In this document: piece after piece, positions 22,207 to 34,851 of the stretch | How positions within the stretch are numbered: the first letter of the stretch is position 1 | How the letters are laid out: each line of letters opens with the position of its first letter | NCBI RefSeq assembly: GCF_914767665.1 | Contig: NC_059507.1 | Span: forward strand, 3,782,001-3,846,000 | Length of the DNA stretch: 64,000 nucleotides | Source of the DNA: Harmonia axyridis | Lineage: Eukaryota; Arthropoda; Insecta; Coleoptera; Coccinellidae | Direction of reading: 5' to 3' | Program-made: the position numbers and the translations under genes | Notes under the pieces: model-generated | Told to the model about the DNA's origin: nothing | What the model saw: the letters and a program-made list of their open reading frames with translations, nothing else | Database searches by the model: none

Positions 22207-24984
22207 TACGCACAATTAATCAAAATTCGAACACAAAATTCTAGTAGTACATAGTTTTAAGGTAATCAGCATGAGTGCAAAAGACGTAGCATTTCAAAAC
22301 CTAAAATACCGATATAAAACATTTGTCCTCGTGAGTATCGATTCTCCAACCCTTCAAATGGACGTAATCCACAGAGCACTCTACATTGTGGGATTCGGAC
22401 TTTCAAAGTTTGACCTCCTATCGACTTTTAATGGTGGAGTTGTTATAGTGTAATGGAGGGTACGGCTAAAATTGTCAGAACTTTGGCATTAAAGAGGTCA
22501 TGGGAGTTTGACAAGGTCCTTAGTGTTCTGCAAAGTTGCTCGATCGAACTATCATCCGAAATATTTATACAGGGTTTCAATAGAACCTTGCTTATTAATT
22601 TTATTCTTAAATGTTCCGTAGATGTGTTGAATTTTATTTATTGATCTCAATTATTTTTTCATGCAAATTTCGTAAAGTTTGGATGGAAGATTCACCACTT
22701 TGGAAATAAGTTTTTGATGTTTCCCAAGCGACTCATTTCATTTATTTCAAATATTAACCTTACTTTCTTCATTATAACACGAATGATGACCAGACCTTTG
22801 TTATTTTATAAAAGCTGAAAGTTATCCCCTACATAGCAGTGGCGTACCCAAGGGGGGGGATCAGGGGGATATATCCCCCCCCAGAAGGAATATGCATTAT
22901 ATGTTACAACCTTATATATCACAATCTTATTATGAGTGAGCAAAATTCTTTGGAAAACTTCTTCAAAAGAAGGAAAAATTGAAATTTTTTTTTCTTTATC
23001 CCCCCCCAAGGCTTATGTCTGGGTACGCCACTGCTACATAGGTAAAGACGACCACCGACTATAGAGTTTAGGTTCTGGTTACTTTGGCAGGTAACAAGTA
23101 GTAAAGGTTTATAAACCTTAAATTCGTTAAAGTATAATCCTCAATTTTGTTATATTTTCTTCGGTATAACTTAAGTTAACTCGTCATCAATTGCCAGACA
23201 TTTATGACAGTTGCTACCTCTAAACTTTTGTAATTACAATAAATGATACTTTCGTCATAGTATAAAAGCTAAATTTTATATATGTTACTTGGTGATAAAC
23301 TTACTCATCATATCACATTGATATGTTTTTTTTTCTTTTCCATTTACCCACCCTAAATCCACCTGAGACGTATATGTGTTTTTTTTTTTGGTTAAACATA
23401 CCTCTAGAAAAATTTTTACTTCAATCACATCTATGTAAATAATTGTAAATAAATCAAAATTCTTCATTAGATATGATTACAGATTAGGTGCTAATTATAA
23501 TTATAATTTGAACAAATGTATCATGAATGTTTCCCCCTGTAAATAGCCATGTATATATAGTTTAGAGAAAGTAATAATAAAAATGCAGGATATGCAAAAA
23601 ATAAAAAAATATGCGTTTTTTTTGGTTTTTGTTACTTGGTGACCTAATAAAAAAATTTTGCCTCAATAGCCGAATATTTTCAATGGTTTCACATTTTGCC
23701 AGACAAAGTAAAAGTCGATGATGATCTTTTAAGATATCCATGAAAAAAATTTTTTACGCTCATAGCCATGTTTTATAAAGTAAATAATGTTATTTGAATA
23801 TTATAAAACACAAAAACAAGTGACACAGTGAATATGACCTTGGTAAACCCATGATTGAAGTACAGGAAAACTGCCGAAAATCTTGATAACCCAAAAAGAC
23901 ATTAATAGATCTGATATATTTTCTACATGAAATCGCAGAAGCTCTTATTTCATGTGGAAAAAGCTAATAAAAAAATATTGTATTCACTATCGTACCAACT
24001 ACGGATGCCTACAATTTCATGATTATATGTTGCTGAGTTTCAAAGAAATGAAATTTTTAAATTTTATTTCCTTGTTTTTTAGCCTTGAAAATTCGTGGAT
24101 AGTTTTCTCTAGCTTGGATAATCAGTGTGTTATAGCAATCGATTTTGTACCGAATTTCATCTAATTGACGATAAAAGCTCTGGATTTTTGCACACTCCAA
24201 AACGTAAATTGTGAAAATTCAATTTGATGGTTTTTTGTTGAAAATCTCATAACCTATCGAGCGGTTCAGAAATAACACCGGTTCCAAACTTCAATAAGGC
24301 TCATCAAAGTCTCTGGCAATGATTACAAACTCCGTATATCGCCTCTAAATACATAGTCCCGAATCTATTTGTTCAGGAACTCGAATCAAACGTATGAGAA
24401 TAGCGAGGACGTTGGAACACTCAGATCCCTAGGAACACAACTGAAATCGTGCTTTAGACGTGTGCTACTCGATTTTCGTATGCGAAGACATTACATTGGG
24501 AATTTCGCAGAAAATTAATACGTCTAGGGGTTACATTTCCAAATCTGGGACAGCCCCAGACAGAAGGTCTGTTGGAGGTTTGAGAGTAGAATATATGAAC
24601 TGTCATTAATTATCGTTAATATTCTGGAGAATTATTAGGATACTCGAGACGGTGAGGGAAAATCTACATGGGAAACACACTTGCGTGTTAACAGACACAC
24701 AACTTCACTCTATTTGATAGATCCAAGAGTATAGTGGGCTAGCGTTTCAACCAAGATAGTAGAAAAACTGTTGTATCAAATGGTCTTGGAAACAAGAATG
24801 TTCCGATTTGGTTTTATTGGTTGAATATGTCATGTTCTACCTCGGGGGTGTTTTTGGAGAATGAGGCAGCAGTATGTTTATTCCCTTAGCATGAAGATTG
24901 GGAAGAGTGAACTCAATCCTACTAACATCCGTCCGATGGACCAACTAAGCATAAAAACACAATCAATGTTGACGAACACTTATC
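22207..24984. other. Unduplicated intron segment
   Basis: Lies between the end of duplication A and a 59-bp piece shared with 36860-36920. Apart from the hAT MITE at 22837-23033 I recognise nothing coding. Short ORFs here have no domain motifs. Confidence 0.55.
22837..23033. mobile_element. hAT-type MITE, 197 bp
   Basis: Ends CAGTGGCGTACCCA / GGGTACGCCACTG are inverted, and an exact 8-bp duplication CTACATAG flanks the element (22829-22836 and 23034-23041). The 8-bp duplication and CAGTGGCG start are typical of hAT non-autonomous elements. Runs of G and C next to the ends pair with each other. Confidence 0.92.
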
Positions 24985-25037
24985 ACTGAAACGACAAGTC
25001 TATAACTGAATAAAATGAAGATAGCTAGCCACAGGAT

Positions 25038-25078
25038 TACATTTTAAATATGATTTCTGGCATATGACCGCCACGGTC
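25038..25078 (-). mobile_element. 3' tip of a DD41D element
   Basis: On the minus strand this reads the last codons of the DD41D transposase (GGHMPEIIFKM). Only this roughly 40-bp tip remains. It lies exactly at the edge of duplication B. Confidence 0.75.
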
Positions 25079-26204
25079 ACCCTCAACCTCATTTTTTTCA
25101 ATACGGACCCGTATATTTCATGACACTTTTCGAAATAACTTTTAACGCTGAATTCAACGATATATCATACAATGTCATTCAAAGTTGATTTTCAGGTGAT
25201 TTTGACCCTTATCCAATTTTCTTTGGGTTGGATCTGTAGTGAATGCAAATTATCAAAAACTGCCGTTAATAAAATAGTCAAGAGACGCGAATACAATGAT
25301 TTTAAATTTGAATACCAAGCCTTGCAAAACTTATATCGTAATGATATCAAAATAAAGTTCGATTCTGTAATTTGTTTCAACGGAACAAATGACAAATTCA
25401 ACAATAGTGATTTCTCGCGAGAAGATTGAGAATGTATTGGAAGGTATTCAAGAAGACGAAATAAGCAAATGTATAAGAAGTATGGGTTCCAGAACCGTTA
25501 AGTGCATTTTACAAAATGGTGGATATTTCGAATACTTACTTCATTCATTTTCATTTACTTTCGAATAATCATTCGATTTTTCTTTCATTAAATGATAATT
25601 CGTTTAATTATTATGAATTGAAATATGTAAATAATTATTACTTGTTTCTTGATTTGATTCTGATATGTTCCATTTAGTTCATGATGAGTAAGTTGATTTT
25701 CTCATCGAAAGGTATTGCATATTGTTAATTAAACTAGAGGTACCTAAATGTAATACAGATCCGACCCTAAGAAATTTGGATAAGGGTCAAAATAACCTGA
25801 ATATCAAGTTTGAATGACATTGTATGATATATCGTTGAATTTAGCGTTAAAAGTCATTTTGAAAAGTGTCATAAAATATGCAGGTCCATATTGAAAAAAA
25901 AATAAGGTTGAGGGTGGTCTAGAGAGTACGAAACGTTGGATACGAAATCTGATTACGTAAAATTGAGGATATTTTACTGTCGAATAAAAAATTCATTATT
26001 TGATAATATTTGAAATAAAGTGGGAAAAAAAGAAAAACTAAAATGACAGAATTTACTTTTCTTATGATATCTCAATAACCGGCCCTGACAATCTCGATTT
26101 GTTTGAACTGCTTGATAATGCTTTTATGCATGCAACTTTTTCTCCATTTGACCGACCTTCTAACTCTTATGGTTCAAAAGTTACCAATACAATCCCATTG
26201 AAAA

Positions 26205-26497
26205 ATTTCATTTGCTAATGAGATACATAATTATAATACGACGTCGAGATGATTTTTACATAGAAAAAGTTAATACTACATTAATGAATAAATCCACATT
26301 TAGCAGGGGATTAGTTATACATATTCAATAAACTACCTGAAAAGAATGAAAAGATCAAATATTGTAATAATTATAGAGAATTCAAAAAATGTTTAATGAG
26401 TTATATTTATGAAGAATTTAATTAAGTTAGTGGATTACATTTGTATTGTTTTCAATAGCCGAGTGCTAAATAAAGTTTATTATTTTTATTATTAAAA
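26205..26497 (+). mobile_element. 3' end of a non-LTR retrotransposon, copy 1
   Basis: Encodes the last residues of an RT C-terminus (RDDFYIEKVNTTLMNKSTFS, then LPEKNEKIKYCNNYREFKKC, with a small frame disturbance), followed by AATAAAG and a TTATT-rich tail. It sits between two halves of a fold-back arm (…TGAAAAA and AAAAAGTGG…), so it inserted into that element. The duplicate is at 44703-44998. Confidence 0.75.
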
Positions 26498-26741
26498 AGT
26501 GGCGACCCTGTATATGATACGATACATAAATTATAAATACTGAAGAAATCAAATCCAGAAATATCATTCCAGGAAGATAATTGAAATAAATAACCTTTAT
26601 TTTTGGTGTCATAAGCACGTTTTTGAGTTGAGAAAAAAACGTAGTGGATTAGTTTAACTGAGTTTGAACCTTGTTGCATATTGATACACAAAATCATTGT
26701 AGAATGAAGAAATCAATCATCACGGGATTTTTTCCACAAAA

Positions 26742-26797
26742 TGGATCAATCCACCCTACAAAATGGATCGATCCATCTCACAAAGTGGAGTAATCCA
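26742..26797. promoter_or_regulatory. Three palindromic sites at 22-bp spacing
   Basis: TGGATCAATCCA (26742), TGGATCGATCCA (26764) and TGGAGTAATCCA (26786) start exactly 22 bp apart. A looser fourth version, TGGAGTAATCAA, is at 26862. The group lies about 740 bp upstream of the small gene at 27550 and is kept identically at 45244, 45266 and 45288. Two helical turns of spacing suits cooperative binding of a homeodomain-like factor; this is inference. Confidence 0.45.
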
Positions 26798-27346
26798 TAT
26801 TTGTTAGACATACTACATATTTTGTAGACACATTTGATAGACAAAATCATTGTAAGTAGAATGGAGTAATCAATTATTTTATGAAAATATTCATCGAAAC
26901 AACCTTACAAAACGATCGATTCGTCAGGTATAGAGAGTATTTTGTTTCGTTTTCAGTTGCGGTAATGTTTCTTCGATTCAGAAGTACCGATTCTAGTCAA
27001 AGAACAATTAGTGTTTCCCAGCATTCCATTTTTACACCTTATAACGTAGGTAGAAACAAATAATGGGGTAAACAAATATCCCAAGTCTACATCCAGAACT
27101 GAAATATAATGATGTCGTTTCATTCTTATTACTCACTGTTTATTATTTTCTTTACCTACTGTCATATTTCAATGCGTTTGAAGAGCTTTTAACGTTCAAC
27201 AACAATAATTTATTCTAAGGTATTTAGAGATGGAATTGAGCTTTGGGGCACCTAACTAACGTGTAAGTACCTTTATTGATTTATTGATGCGAGTCAATAA
27301 ATCAATTTAGGTACCTACACCACAAATTGTCGAATTGTAGTTCACT

Positions 27347-27487
27347 ATGCAAATTGGGGGATTATCACCCTGACAAAATTTTAAAGTTCTCTAATATCTA
27401 ATGGGTGGAGGGGGTATTTGAGTGATAATGGTCAGAAGCCTCGGTATTTATGTAGGTATAAAAACTACCACAGAACCATCATCACTA
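27347..27487 (+). promoter_or_regulatory. Core promoter of small gene, copy A
   Basis: TATAAAA at 27457-27463, an initiator-like TCACT with its A at 27484 (27 bp from the start of the TATA box), and an exact octamer ATGCAAAT at 27347. The same three elements occur upstream of the copy at 46038. In copy E the initiator reads TCAGT, matching the insect consensus. A leader of about 65 nt would precede the ATG. Confidence 0.6.
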
Positions 27488-27549
27488 CCAAAATTTCTTC
27501 AGATCTTCGTGTAGTATCTCGTGTTCAAGCTACAAGCAAACTTTTCAAA

Positions 27550-27795
27550 ATGTGTGACAGAAATACCAAGGAGGAGAATGTGATCGAAAACTTCTATAGA
27601 GATCTAAATTTGGCTAAATTGATGAGCCGTTTGGATCTTTATGAGAAAATGGAGGTGGATGAGGAGTGCCCCGAGCAAAGTCCGAGAAAAAGAAAATTAG
27701 AAAAACTTCCTTTGAGAAAGGCGAAAAAGGAAGAAATTCCCCGAAAAAAAAAAAGGACTGATGAGCCCATGGACGTGGAAGAAGATGAAATATAA
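27550..27795 (+). CDS. Small basic/acidic nuclear-type protein, family copy A
   Basis: 81 codons, intronless, transcribed against Appl within its giant intron. I chose the ATG at 27550 (MCDRNTKEENVIENFY) because it follows the TATA/initiator by a normal leader length and is shared with copies B and D; the frame stays open upstream into the promoter. Features: a conserved N-terminal segment FYRDLNLAKLMSRLDLYEKM likely to be helical, MEVDEE, then two basic clusters, PRKRKLE and PRKKKRTDEP (the second resembles a classical nuclear localisation signal), and an acidic end MDVEEDEI. AATAAA follows at 27895. I do not recognise the family. Copy B differs at four residues with the frame kept, which hints at selection. 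Confidence 0.65.
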   Translation: MCDRNTKEENVIENFYRDLNLAKLMSRLDLYEKMEVDEECPEQSPRKRKLEKLPLRKAKKEEIPRKKKRTDEPMDVEEDEI

Positions 27796-27894
27796 TTGGG
27801 CGGTTGTAAAGTGGTCTCCTAGCCACTTAAGAGAAAGGTAAATAATTATGTTATTGTTTTATTAATTTTCTATTTTTATACCAGTTAAGTGCTA

Positions 27895-27900
27895 AATAAA
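27895..27900 (+). terminator. Polyadenylation signal, copy A
   Basis: AATAAA about 100 bp after the stop, in the conserved context GTTAAGTGCTAAATAAAT found after copies B, D and E/F. Confidence 0.6.
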
Positions 27901-27957
27901 TTTTATTTTTTTTTCTATTTCATATTTGTATATAATTTTTTGTATATAAGAATATTT

Positions 27958-28257
27958 CCAGATTGCAACACATTAGAAACGAAGAGATAAAAAGGAAAAC
28001 TTGTCGGGTTCTTACAACGGCAGAACGAGTGGAAACGAGACAGCTATTATGGTACGGGCATGTTATGAGGATGGACGGTACACGATACGATGGCCGAAGA
28101 GAGATTGGAGTACATACCACAAAGCAGAAGGAGAGGAAGACCAACAACGCCGTGGAAGGAAGGAATAGCAAAGAGCATGTGAGATAGAGCCATTGATGAA
28201 GATGACTGGAATGATAGAAAGAAATGTACCGTCCTATAATCAAGAAATATCTGTTAC
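27958..28257 (+). pseudogene. RTE-type RT C-terminal fragment, copy 1
   Basis: Reads QHIRNEEIKRKTCRVLTTAE, then LLWYGHVMRMDG and, after small frame changes, RRGRPTTQWKEGIAKSMRD. This is the C-terminal signature (WxGHVxRM … RRRGRPxxxW) of RTE/endonuclease-RT LINE proteins. 5'-truncated. The duplicate at 46446-46740 is better preserved. Confidence 0.8.
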
Positions 28258-28294
28258 CTTTTCATCTTAATTAAGTTAATTTCTTTATTAAGTA

Positions 28295-28432
28295 TTGCTG
28301 TTGGTCCAAACTACACCTGCCTGAAACTTTACAACGCACTCACAGATCATGTGAAGAGTCTTAATATGACTGCTTTCAGGAAGAAAGTTAGAAATATGTT
28401 GCTGGACAGAACTATATATATACGATAGAAGA
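28295..28432 (+). pseudogene. Non-LTR RT C-terminal scrap
   Basis: One frame reads LKLYNALTDHVKSLNMTAFR followed by KKVRNMLLDRTIYIR, the C-terminal end typical of Jockey/CR1 reverse transcriptases, directly joined to the end of duplication B. Confidence 0.65.
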
Positions 28433-28980
28433 ATTTTTACAGTGAATTATATTTTGTTTGTAAAGCTGTCTTTGACTTGTACATATATTTCAACCGAAGA
28501 TTCCTGAGGTCAATAGAAACCCTTTTTTCATTTACCATTTTTTCCGATTCGGCCCGGTTAAAAAGATACAGGCTGTTGAAAATCAATAAAAAAATGTCAT
28601 TTTCCGTTATATCTCGGAAATGGTTGTATAGAAAAAAATGAATTTCGGGATATAGTTTTTCATGTATGTGATGAATCTTCTCCGTACACAAAATTTTATC
28701 CACATCTCCCCGTTTCTTCATTATGAACACTTCATCCCATAAAAATACCAGAAATGCAAAGAACCGAACTCTTAAAAGTAACTAGGACGTTCATTGAAGG
28801 ATATTTAGCTAATTTGAAAAATAAAAGTATTCTTCATATTTTCTCGTATATTGAGCCGTTTTCGAGTAATATGTGTTTAAAAAAAAAAAAATCTGTGAAA
28901 TTCAAAAAATTGGGTACTTTGGCTAATTGCAACTCTGATAGAGAAGACTCACAGAAATGAATATTTGCTACGTTGTCAGG
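28433..28980. other. Intron DNA, no gene recognised
   Basis: AT-rich, with a phrase (ccgattcggcccggttaaaa) that looks repeat-derived. No motifs support a gene. Confidence 0.5.
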
Positions 28981-29490
28981 TCAAATATCATGGATTGAAA
29001 CACTGAATTTGCATTGACAAGTGAGGGAACCAGCCGACTTAGTTTGAAAATAAAGTGATTTGAATAAACTCACCCATTGAGAAAATTCAATTCTTTCTGG
29101 TAAATCCGTCGGCAATAAAGCTTGTACCTTTTGAATATGGTATGGGTACAATCCTTGATCTCTCAAGCTGCGATCCACCGTAGATTGCGATATGTTATAT
29201 CGCAATGCGAGACGTCTCGTACTTGTTTCGGGGTGCTGTTGCACGTCATCTAGAACATCATCCATTGCTCTTGATCGCATTCGGCCATTATCCACCATGT
29301 TGATAGCGAGGGTTCCATGATCACGCAATCTTTGAACAATCCTTACGAAAGTTCTCTCATTTGGCTGTCTCCTATTTGGAAACAGCCTTCCATAAGCTTC
29401 TTTAGCTCTTCTCGCTATTTTTCCATTTGTGAAATAGCATTCCAACATATCTACCATCTCCTCGTTAGAATACATTCTGCTAATTTCCAC
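28981..29490 (-). pseudogene. Transposase N-terminus (DUF4817-like HTH)
   Basis: The frame begins MEISRMYSNEEMVDMLECYF and contains AYGRLFPNRRQPNERTFVRI, then VQQHPETSTRRLALRYNISQ and STVDRSLRDQGLYPYHIQKV. This is the two-part helix-turn-helix region of mariner-superfamily transposases whose N-terminus is catalogued as DUF4817. It stops after about 140 transposase residues; the catalytic DDE half is missing. Repeated AACACTTA/AACAAAC units lie just 5' of it (29490-29610). Confidence 0.8.
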
Positions 29491-30025
29491 TTAACACACT
29501 TCACAAACAAACATTTTACACTAAACAAACACCTTACACTAAACAAACTAAACACACTTAACAAGTTAAACGCACTTAGGTAACACTTAACAAACTAAAT
29601 ACACTTAATACTTATCATTTATATTAAACAAAGCAACAGAAATCATGATACCATAAATTCGAATTTCAATTGTTTTCGGATCATTCTATGCGCATGACCG
29701 ATCAACATAGAAGAATCTCGAATAATTTTGTGAACAAACCATCAAATTTATGAATTAATAAATTTATTTTATTATGAATTTCATTAAATGTAATAATTAG
29801 TATCATCCAAAATGTTAAATCGAATTTTGTATAATAAAATAAGTCATAATATGCTAGATTACCGTATGTTATGAACGATTTGAACTATTGCGCATGGCCT
29901 CAGAGATTATTACTCTATGCGCATGGCCAAACTGAAAATTTGAGAAATCTCGAAGAATTGTGGTTATGTTTGGCAAACAAATGGAATAATTCGATATTTG
30001 ATTCGAAAATATTTTATGTTTCAAT

Positions 30026-31235
30026 TAGGGATGGGAATACCGGTTACTCACCTGTCGCGTTACATTCGCGACCGCTCCAGAAAAATACCGATCCAAAATA
30101 CCGCGATTTTGTAACTGTGGTTACAGGTATAACAAAACCGTAGGCGATTGCAACTAAGTTGAAAATCAGCGACGGAGGAACGAAGGAAACGAGACCGTTG
30201 GGATACCTAGACTAATTGTGGGCTGTCCTGTTGAATGATAATTCATTGTTCATCGAGTTTCTACGTAATTCTAGAAGGACGTATGCAAGTATAACAAAAT
30301 CATAAAACCATAAAATTTTTTGGTGGCTCAGAATAACAACAAAGGTTAGAATCACAGATTACTAGTCTGTGTTAGAATCTTCGAAGGCACCTCATTAAAA
30401 ACAGATGGTGTAAACTCCAGTGGAAATATACCATCATCGGGTAATCTAGGTATTACGTGAAAGAAATTATATCTATGTGTATCTGGAATTTCATTGGCAA
30501 ATTGACTGAATATTATAAATTGATAGATACTCATTTCACATAGGTTATATCTAGAATCGATTTTTTGTTTACCGTTATTTCAGAGAATTTTTAAGTATAT
30601 TTGCATTTCCGATTGATTCAATTGAGAATAAGGTTCAATTGTTGAAAGTAATCTCGGACTAACTAATATACATTTGCTGCAACCAATTTTTATCAAAGAA
30701 ATTATCAAAAAGAACATCGAAAATATTGAAAATCATGAATCGAATTGTTTAGTTCTAATTTTGGAAGATACTATAGAAAAAAAATATATTCCATTAGACA
30801 CTAAAAACACAATGGCAGAAACGATTTTTACGAAGTTACAGGTAAAAGAATTTCTTCTCATTGAACATAGCGCAAATGAATGTACAAAATTTTAAAAGCA
30901 TTGACAGCAGGAGTTTCTGAGCGATCATAATTTAGTTTTTGTAAAAGGCACTGGCGTACTATTTTTTCCACAAATATGAAAGTCAATGCCAGTACGCACA
31001 ACACTGTAGTTGCTGAAGACGTGGTATGCAACGTGAAACCGTGAGGTATCCATATTTACCAAACCTCGTTCAACTATCCCAAACCGTTTCGATGTTATTA
31101 TTCGAAGTCCGGTGCCGGTACGCCGTAACTATCGTTACTTTGGGACCGGTTACTTTACGTTTGTGGAACGCGCGATTACGTTACTCAAAAATACCGTTCC
31201 AAAATCGCGGTTGCTGAAATACCGTCCCATCCATA
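30026..31235. mobile_element. Ac-like hAT element, 1.2 kb, non-autonomous
   Basis: Inverted ends TAGGGATGGGA / TCCCATCCATA and an exact 8-bp duplication GTTTCAAT (30018-30025 and 31236-31243). TAGGGATG is the kind of end seen in Activator-type hAT elements. Sub-terminal sequence on both sides has matching ACCGGTTAC and AAAATACCG phrases. The interior has no convincing transposase, so it is non-autonomous. It lies 45 bp before duplication A copy 2. Confidence 0.88.
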
Positions 31236-31415
31236 GTTTCAATAAGAAACAACATAGTTCGGCGTAAGTAAGTTACTAAGTTGGCTTAGCTATTTGGTAC
31301 TTGATAATTGTTATGTGTTGATTCAGTTAATTGTTACGTGATATTTGTTATTTGATACTGCGTATATATAAAGGAGAGTAGAATAAATTGATCTCAGGAA
31401 TTGTTAGCAAGAATA

Positions 31416-31973
31416 CAGGGTGCTCCAGAATAAAGTCTAGGAACGTAGGTCCGCAAATAGTTCCTCACTAAAATACAGGGTGTTTGAAATTAATCGTCTC
31501 AAATTTAATTGTATCTTATTCTTATTGACAAGGGCTACCGAATAAAAAACTGAATTATACTGATTTTGACATTGAAAAATAAATCTTTGTGAAAATCCGA
31601 CTGACTTAGTTTCAGAACTTAAATCCATTTTCATGAAATTATGTTTCAAAAAGAGACAAATGTATTGAAAAAACTTCAATTTCATTTTGTTCCATTTTTA
31701 TCATATCCTCCTTCAAAAAATGCCCAGACCTTGTATTCTTCAGCTCTGAACATTTTTCAAATAAATTTCAATACTAGTTTAGAGTTTGAAAACTTATAAC
31801 AATGTTTCAAAGGTCATTTTCACATGTTTTGGTTTTCAAGAAATTAAGGAAAAACAATTCGTTTTCAAACTTCAACACCCCGTATTTTGAGGCATACATT
31901 GACAACTTTCTTACTTAAAAAAATGTTAGGCATAACCTTTTGAAAGTTTCTGAAGTTCTTCTGGAATGCCCTG
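31416..31973. mobile_element. MITE with CAGGGTGCTCCAGAAT ends, copy 2
   Basis: Duplicate of 16701-17257 with the same TA-flanked inverted ends. Confidence 0.7.
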
Positions 31974-32146
31974 TATATTCAACGATATAAGATTGGAGAA
32001 ATATTTAAAATATGATACAAATCAATTCCTGATTTATCAGTGAACTGAAGTATCTTCATCCAAATAAGATTTGTGATATTTGTTACTTTGTTAGGTTGTT
32101 TTTTATTAATGTTTAGATTTTTTTAATATTTCTCATTTTTCCGAAT

Positions 32147-32180
32147 GCATAGATATAGATATAAATATCTATATCTATGC
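32147..32180. repeat. Perfect 34-bp palindrome, second copy
   Basis: Identical to the palindrome at 17437, still perfect. Confidence 0.85.
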
Positions 32181-34851
32181 CATATCTGAGTTCAACATAT
32201 CGTGAAGGAAAGGTGCTATGAAAACAAAACCTTGAAAAAAACTCAACCTCCAACACCCTGCATCTCAAAAACAAAGTGTTTGCGGGCTCATATTTATAGG
32301 ACTTCTCTTCATTAAAATGATCTGTCATCCTCGTTTGTACCTCCAATTTAGGAACACCTTCATATTCAGAAAGTTGAAGGCTTCATAATAAGAATAACAA
32401 GATGAATCTCTAAGATGATATATTGAAGATGGTATTTGGTTGTCTACCTCTAGAATTTGTTATAATACATCCTAATTCTCTATAATCTGACTATACATCT
32501 TATTTTCAAACGAATAAACGAGATTTTTCGATAAGAGAATTCTGTAACTTAATAAAAACAAAATGCATATTCGTGATTTTACATTGAAGTATAAACGATT
32601 CAATTTTGAGAAGGACACGTGTGAAAATAATTGCATTGAAAGGTATTCGAGGCTTAATTGTTTGCCAAAAATATCACCTTAATTCTGACTTGGATACTGA
32701 TATTCAAATTATCCTAATATCTGAAAATTCAGGTCAAGTGTCCTATGTTATCTATATGGGTGGGTAGACCAACCTTTATTTGAAAGTTTCAGCAGATCTA
32801 CTGAAAGGGTAGAGCTTGTGTTTGTCGAGGGATTATTTTGATGTTTTGTTAATTCATTAGGTAGTCTCAAGTCAGGAGGTAATTGAGAATTACACGTACT
32901 CTATGCTGGGAGAATTCATCCCTTTTGATATCCTTGAATCGAAACATTCCTCCGTCTAAAAAGGATAAAAGGAGAAAATATCATCTGATTTTATAAGGTG
33001 CATTTTATTTTATACGTTGAAAGTATTTCGAATGTTTGACGATCATTTTAATTTTTTTTTCGTTTTTAACGTTCAAAAATGAGTAAGCTATGTTTTACGC
33101 TAGACACGGTCAATTTATATGAGGTTTTCACTATTATTCATTTTAAAGAGTTTGTCATTGCGGAAAGTCCTTATTTATCAATTTTTTCGGAATGGAAAAA
33201 AAAATTAGATGACTTTTTGAAAAATAAAAGTATGCATGCAATTTCTTTTATTATGAATTTTCACATAAAAATATAACACAAAAAGTCTTGTCAAAGGTTA
33301 AAAATCCGCTTTTAATGAAATTTAAAATAAAGAATTAAAAACGTTTTTGAATTCTTGTATGTGACAGAAAAGGAAGATGAATCAGAGGGACGTTTGAGAT
33401 TGACTCATCCTGAAAAGTGGTGGGGACTCAAAAACGCTGAAGGGAGAGTTAAACTTTGTCATGATCACGAGAATGTCACGTGATATAAACCCATCTTAAC
33501 CGAATTTTAAGACTACCGATGTGAAACATACAAATATATTACCTGTTTTGTAGACATACAGATTTTAGAAACAGATATGGCAGATATGATGAAACATTTA
33601 TGGCATTTTGACATTGTGATCTTGTTACCCCAGTGATAACAACTTTCACAAGAACGTTGGCATAATAAAATTTGGCTTAAAGTCTTTCATTCATTCAATC
33701 TTCTGACAAAATTCTGAGCTTGAGATTCGGTTTAAAGATTTACAGGTCCGACACAACAAAGGCTTTCATTACGAATCGTTATGAATTATATTCTATTGCT
33801 GCACTTGCTCAAACCTTTGTAAGCATGTCATAAATTCATCGAGCCAGCCTCTAGTTTGACGTCAAAGTGAAATGATGAGGAATAAGTACGTTTTAAATGA
33901 AGATTGAAAAGAGAAACTATTCGAAAATTACTTATTTGATAAATGCATGACAAGTATGACAACCGATTCGGATCACAGGTAGTATTTTATTCTCTGTGTT
34001 AGTATTTCAGAAAAAAAATTCCATGCCAATTGAAGTAATGAAATAATGAAAAAATGCATATGAATCCTTGTCTTATTGTTCGAATGATTCTTATAGTGAC
34101 TTTGTAATACTTCAAATTACTTTGCAACCATTTGAAGTAGAAAACAAAGTATAATTGGAAAATATGTTCCTTAGTTATAAAAAACTTCAGACTGAAATTC
34201 ATTTCATTCTGAATAATCATGTTGAAGCTGCAAAGGAAAAAAATTTTTTTTTTGGAACTTCCAGAGACTGTATCTTTCTTTTACGAGTGGAATATATGAA
34301 TTTTCATCAGTAAGGACTGAATCTATATTTTTGTTTTGTAGTAGTTTTTTCAGAATATATAGCTTTTGTTGGGAAAAACTGTTTATCAACTGTTTATATG
34401 AATTAGTAATGTAAGAAATCCTTTCACATTTTCAACGAAATATCATTATTTCTCAAGTTCAAAAAAAAATAATTTTTCATCTGACTCGCATCCTTCAAGA
34501 TTAAAATTTCAAACAAATTATTACTTTTCCCATGTTCAGAGTTATCAAGTGGGCTCTTACGTTTTCCGTTATGGCTGCTTCGTGGTTCAAGGAAAGCGAA
34601 CAGCAAAATGACCTTTTCCTCATATTGATGGTAGACGATGAAGTTATATTAACTGGATGGGGAAAATAAACAAACTTAATCTATAAATTTTGCAAATGAG
34701 ATCATGTGCCAAATTAGCATTTACAACGCCGAAAATTGAGCAAATTGAATGTAGTAAACCGTTATGGGAGTCTCTGCAATAGAAAAGTTGTTTTTTAATT
34801 AGATCAGACGCTTGGTTAACTGGCTTAATTTGACTTTGGGGTAAAGTACAA

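Larger units (their letters stand above)
25080..28305. repeat. Segmental duplication B, copy 1 (~3.2 kb)
   Basis: From CCTCAACCTCATTTTTTTC to TTAAGTATT near 28300 this region matches 43588-47003. It includes a small gene, its promoter, a non-LTR 3' end and an RTE fragment. Copy 2 has an extra 211-bp insert (46751-46961). Confidence 0.9.

Noticed and set aside
25172..25429. 85-codon ORF repeated at 43680
   Set aside because: It lies within a fold-back arm shared by duplication; both strands are open and no motif is present. Treated as repeat.
27418..27549. Upstream 44-codon extension of the small gene
   Set aside because: The extension covers the TATA box and initiator, so it is promoter and leader rather than protein.
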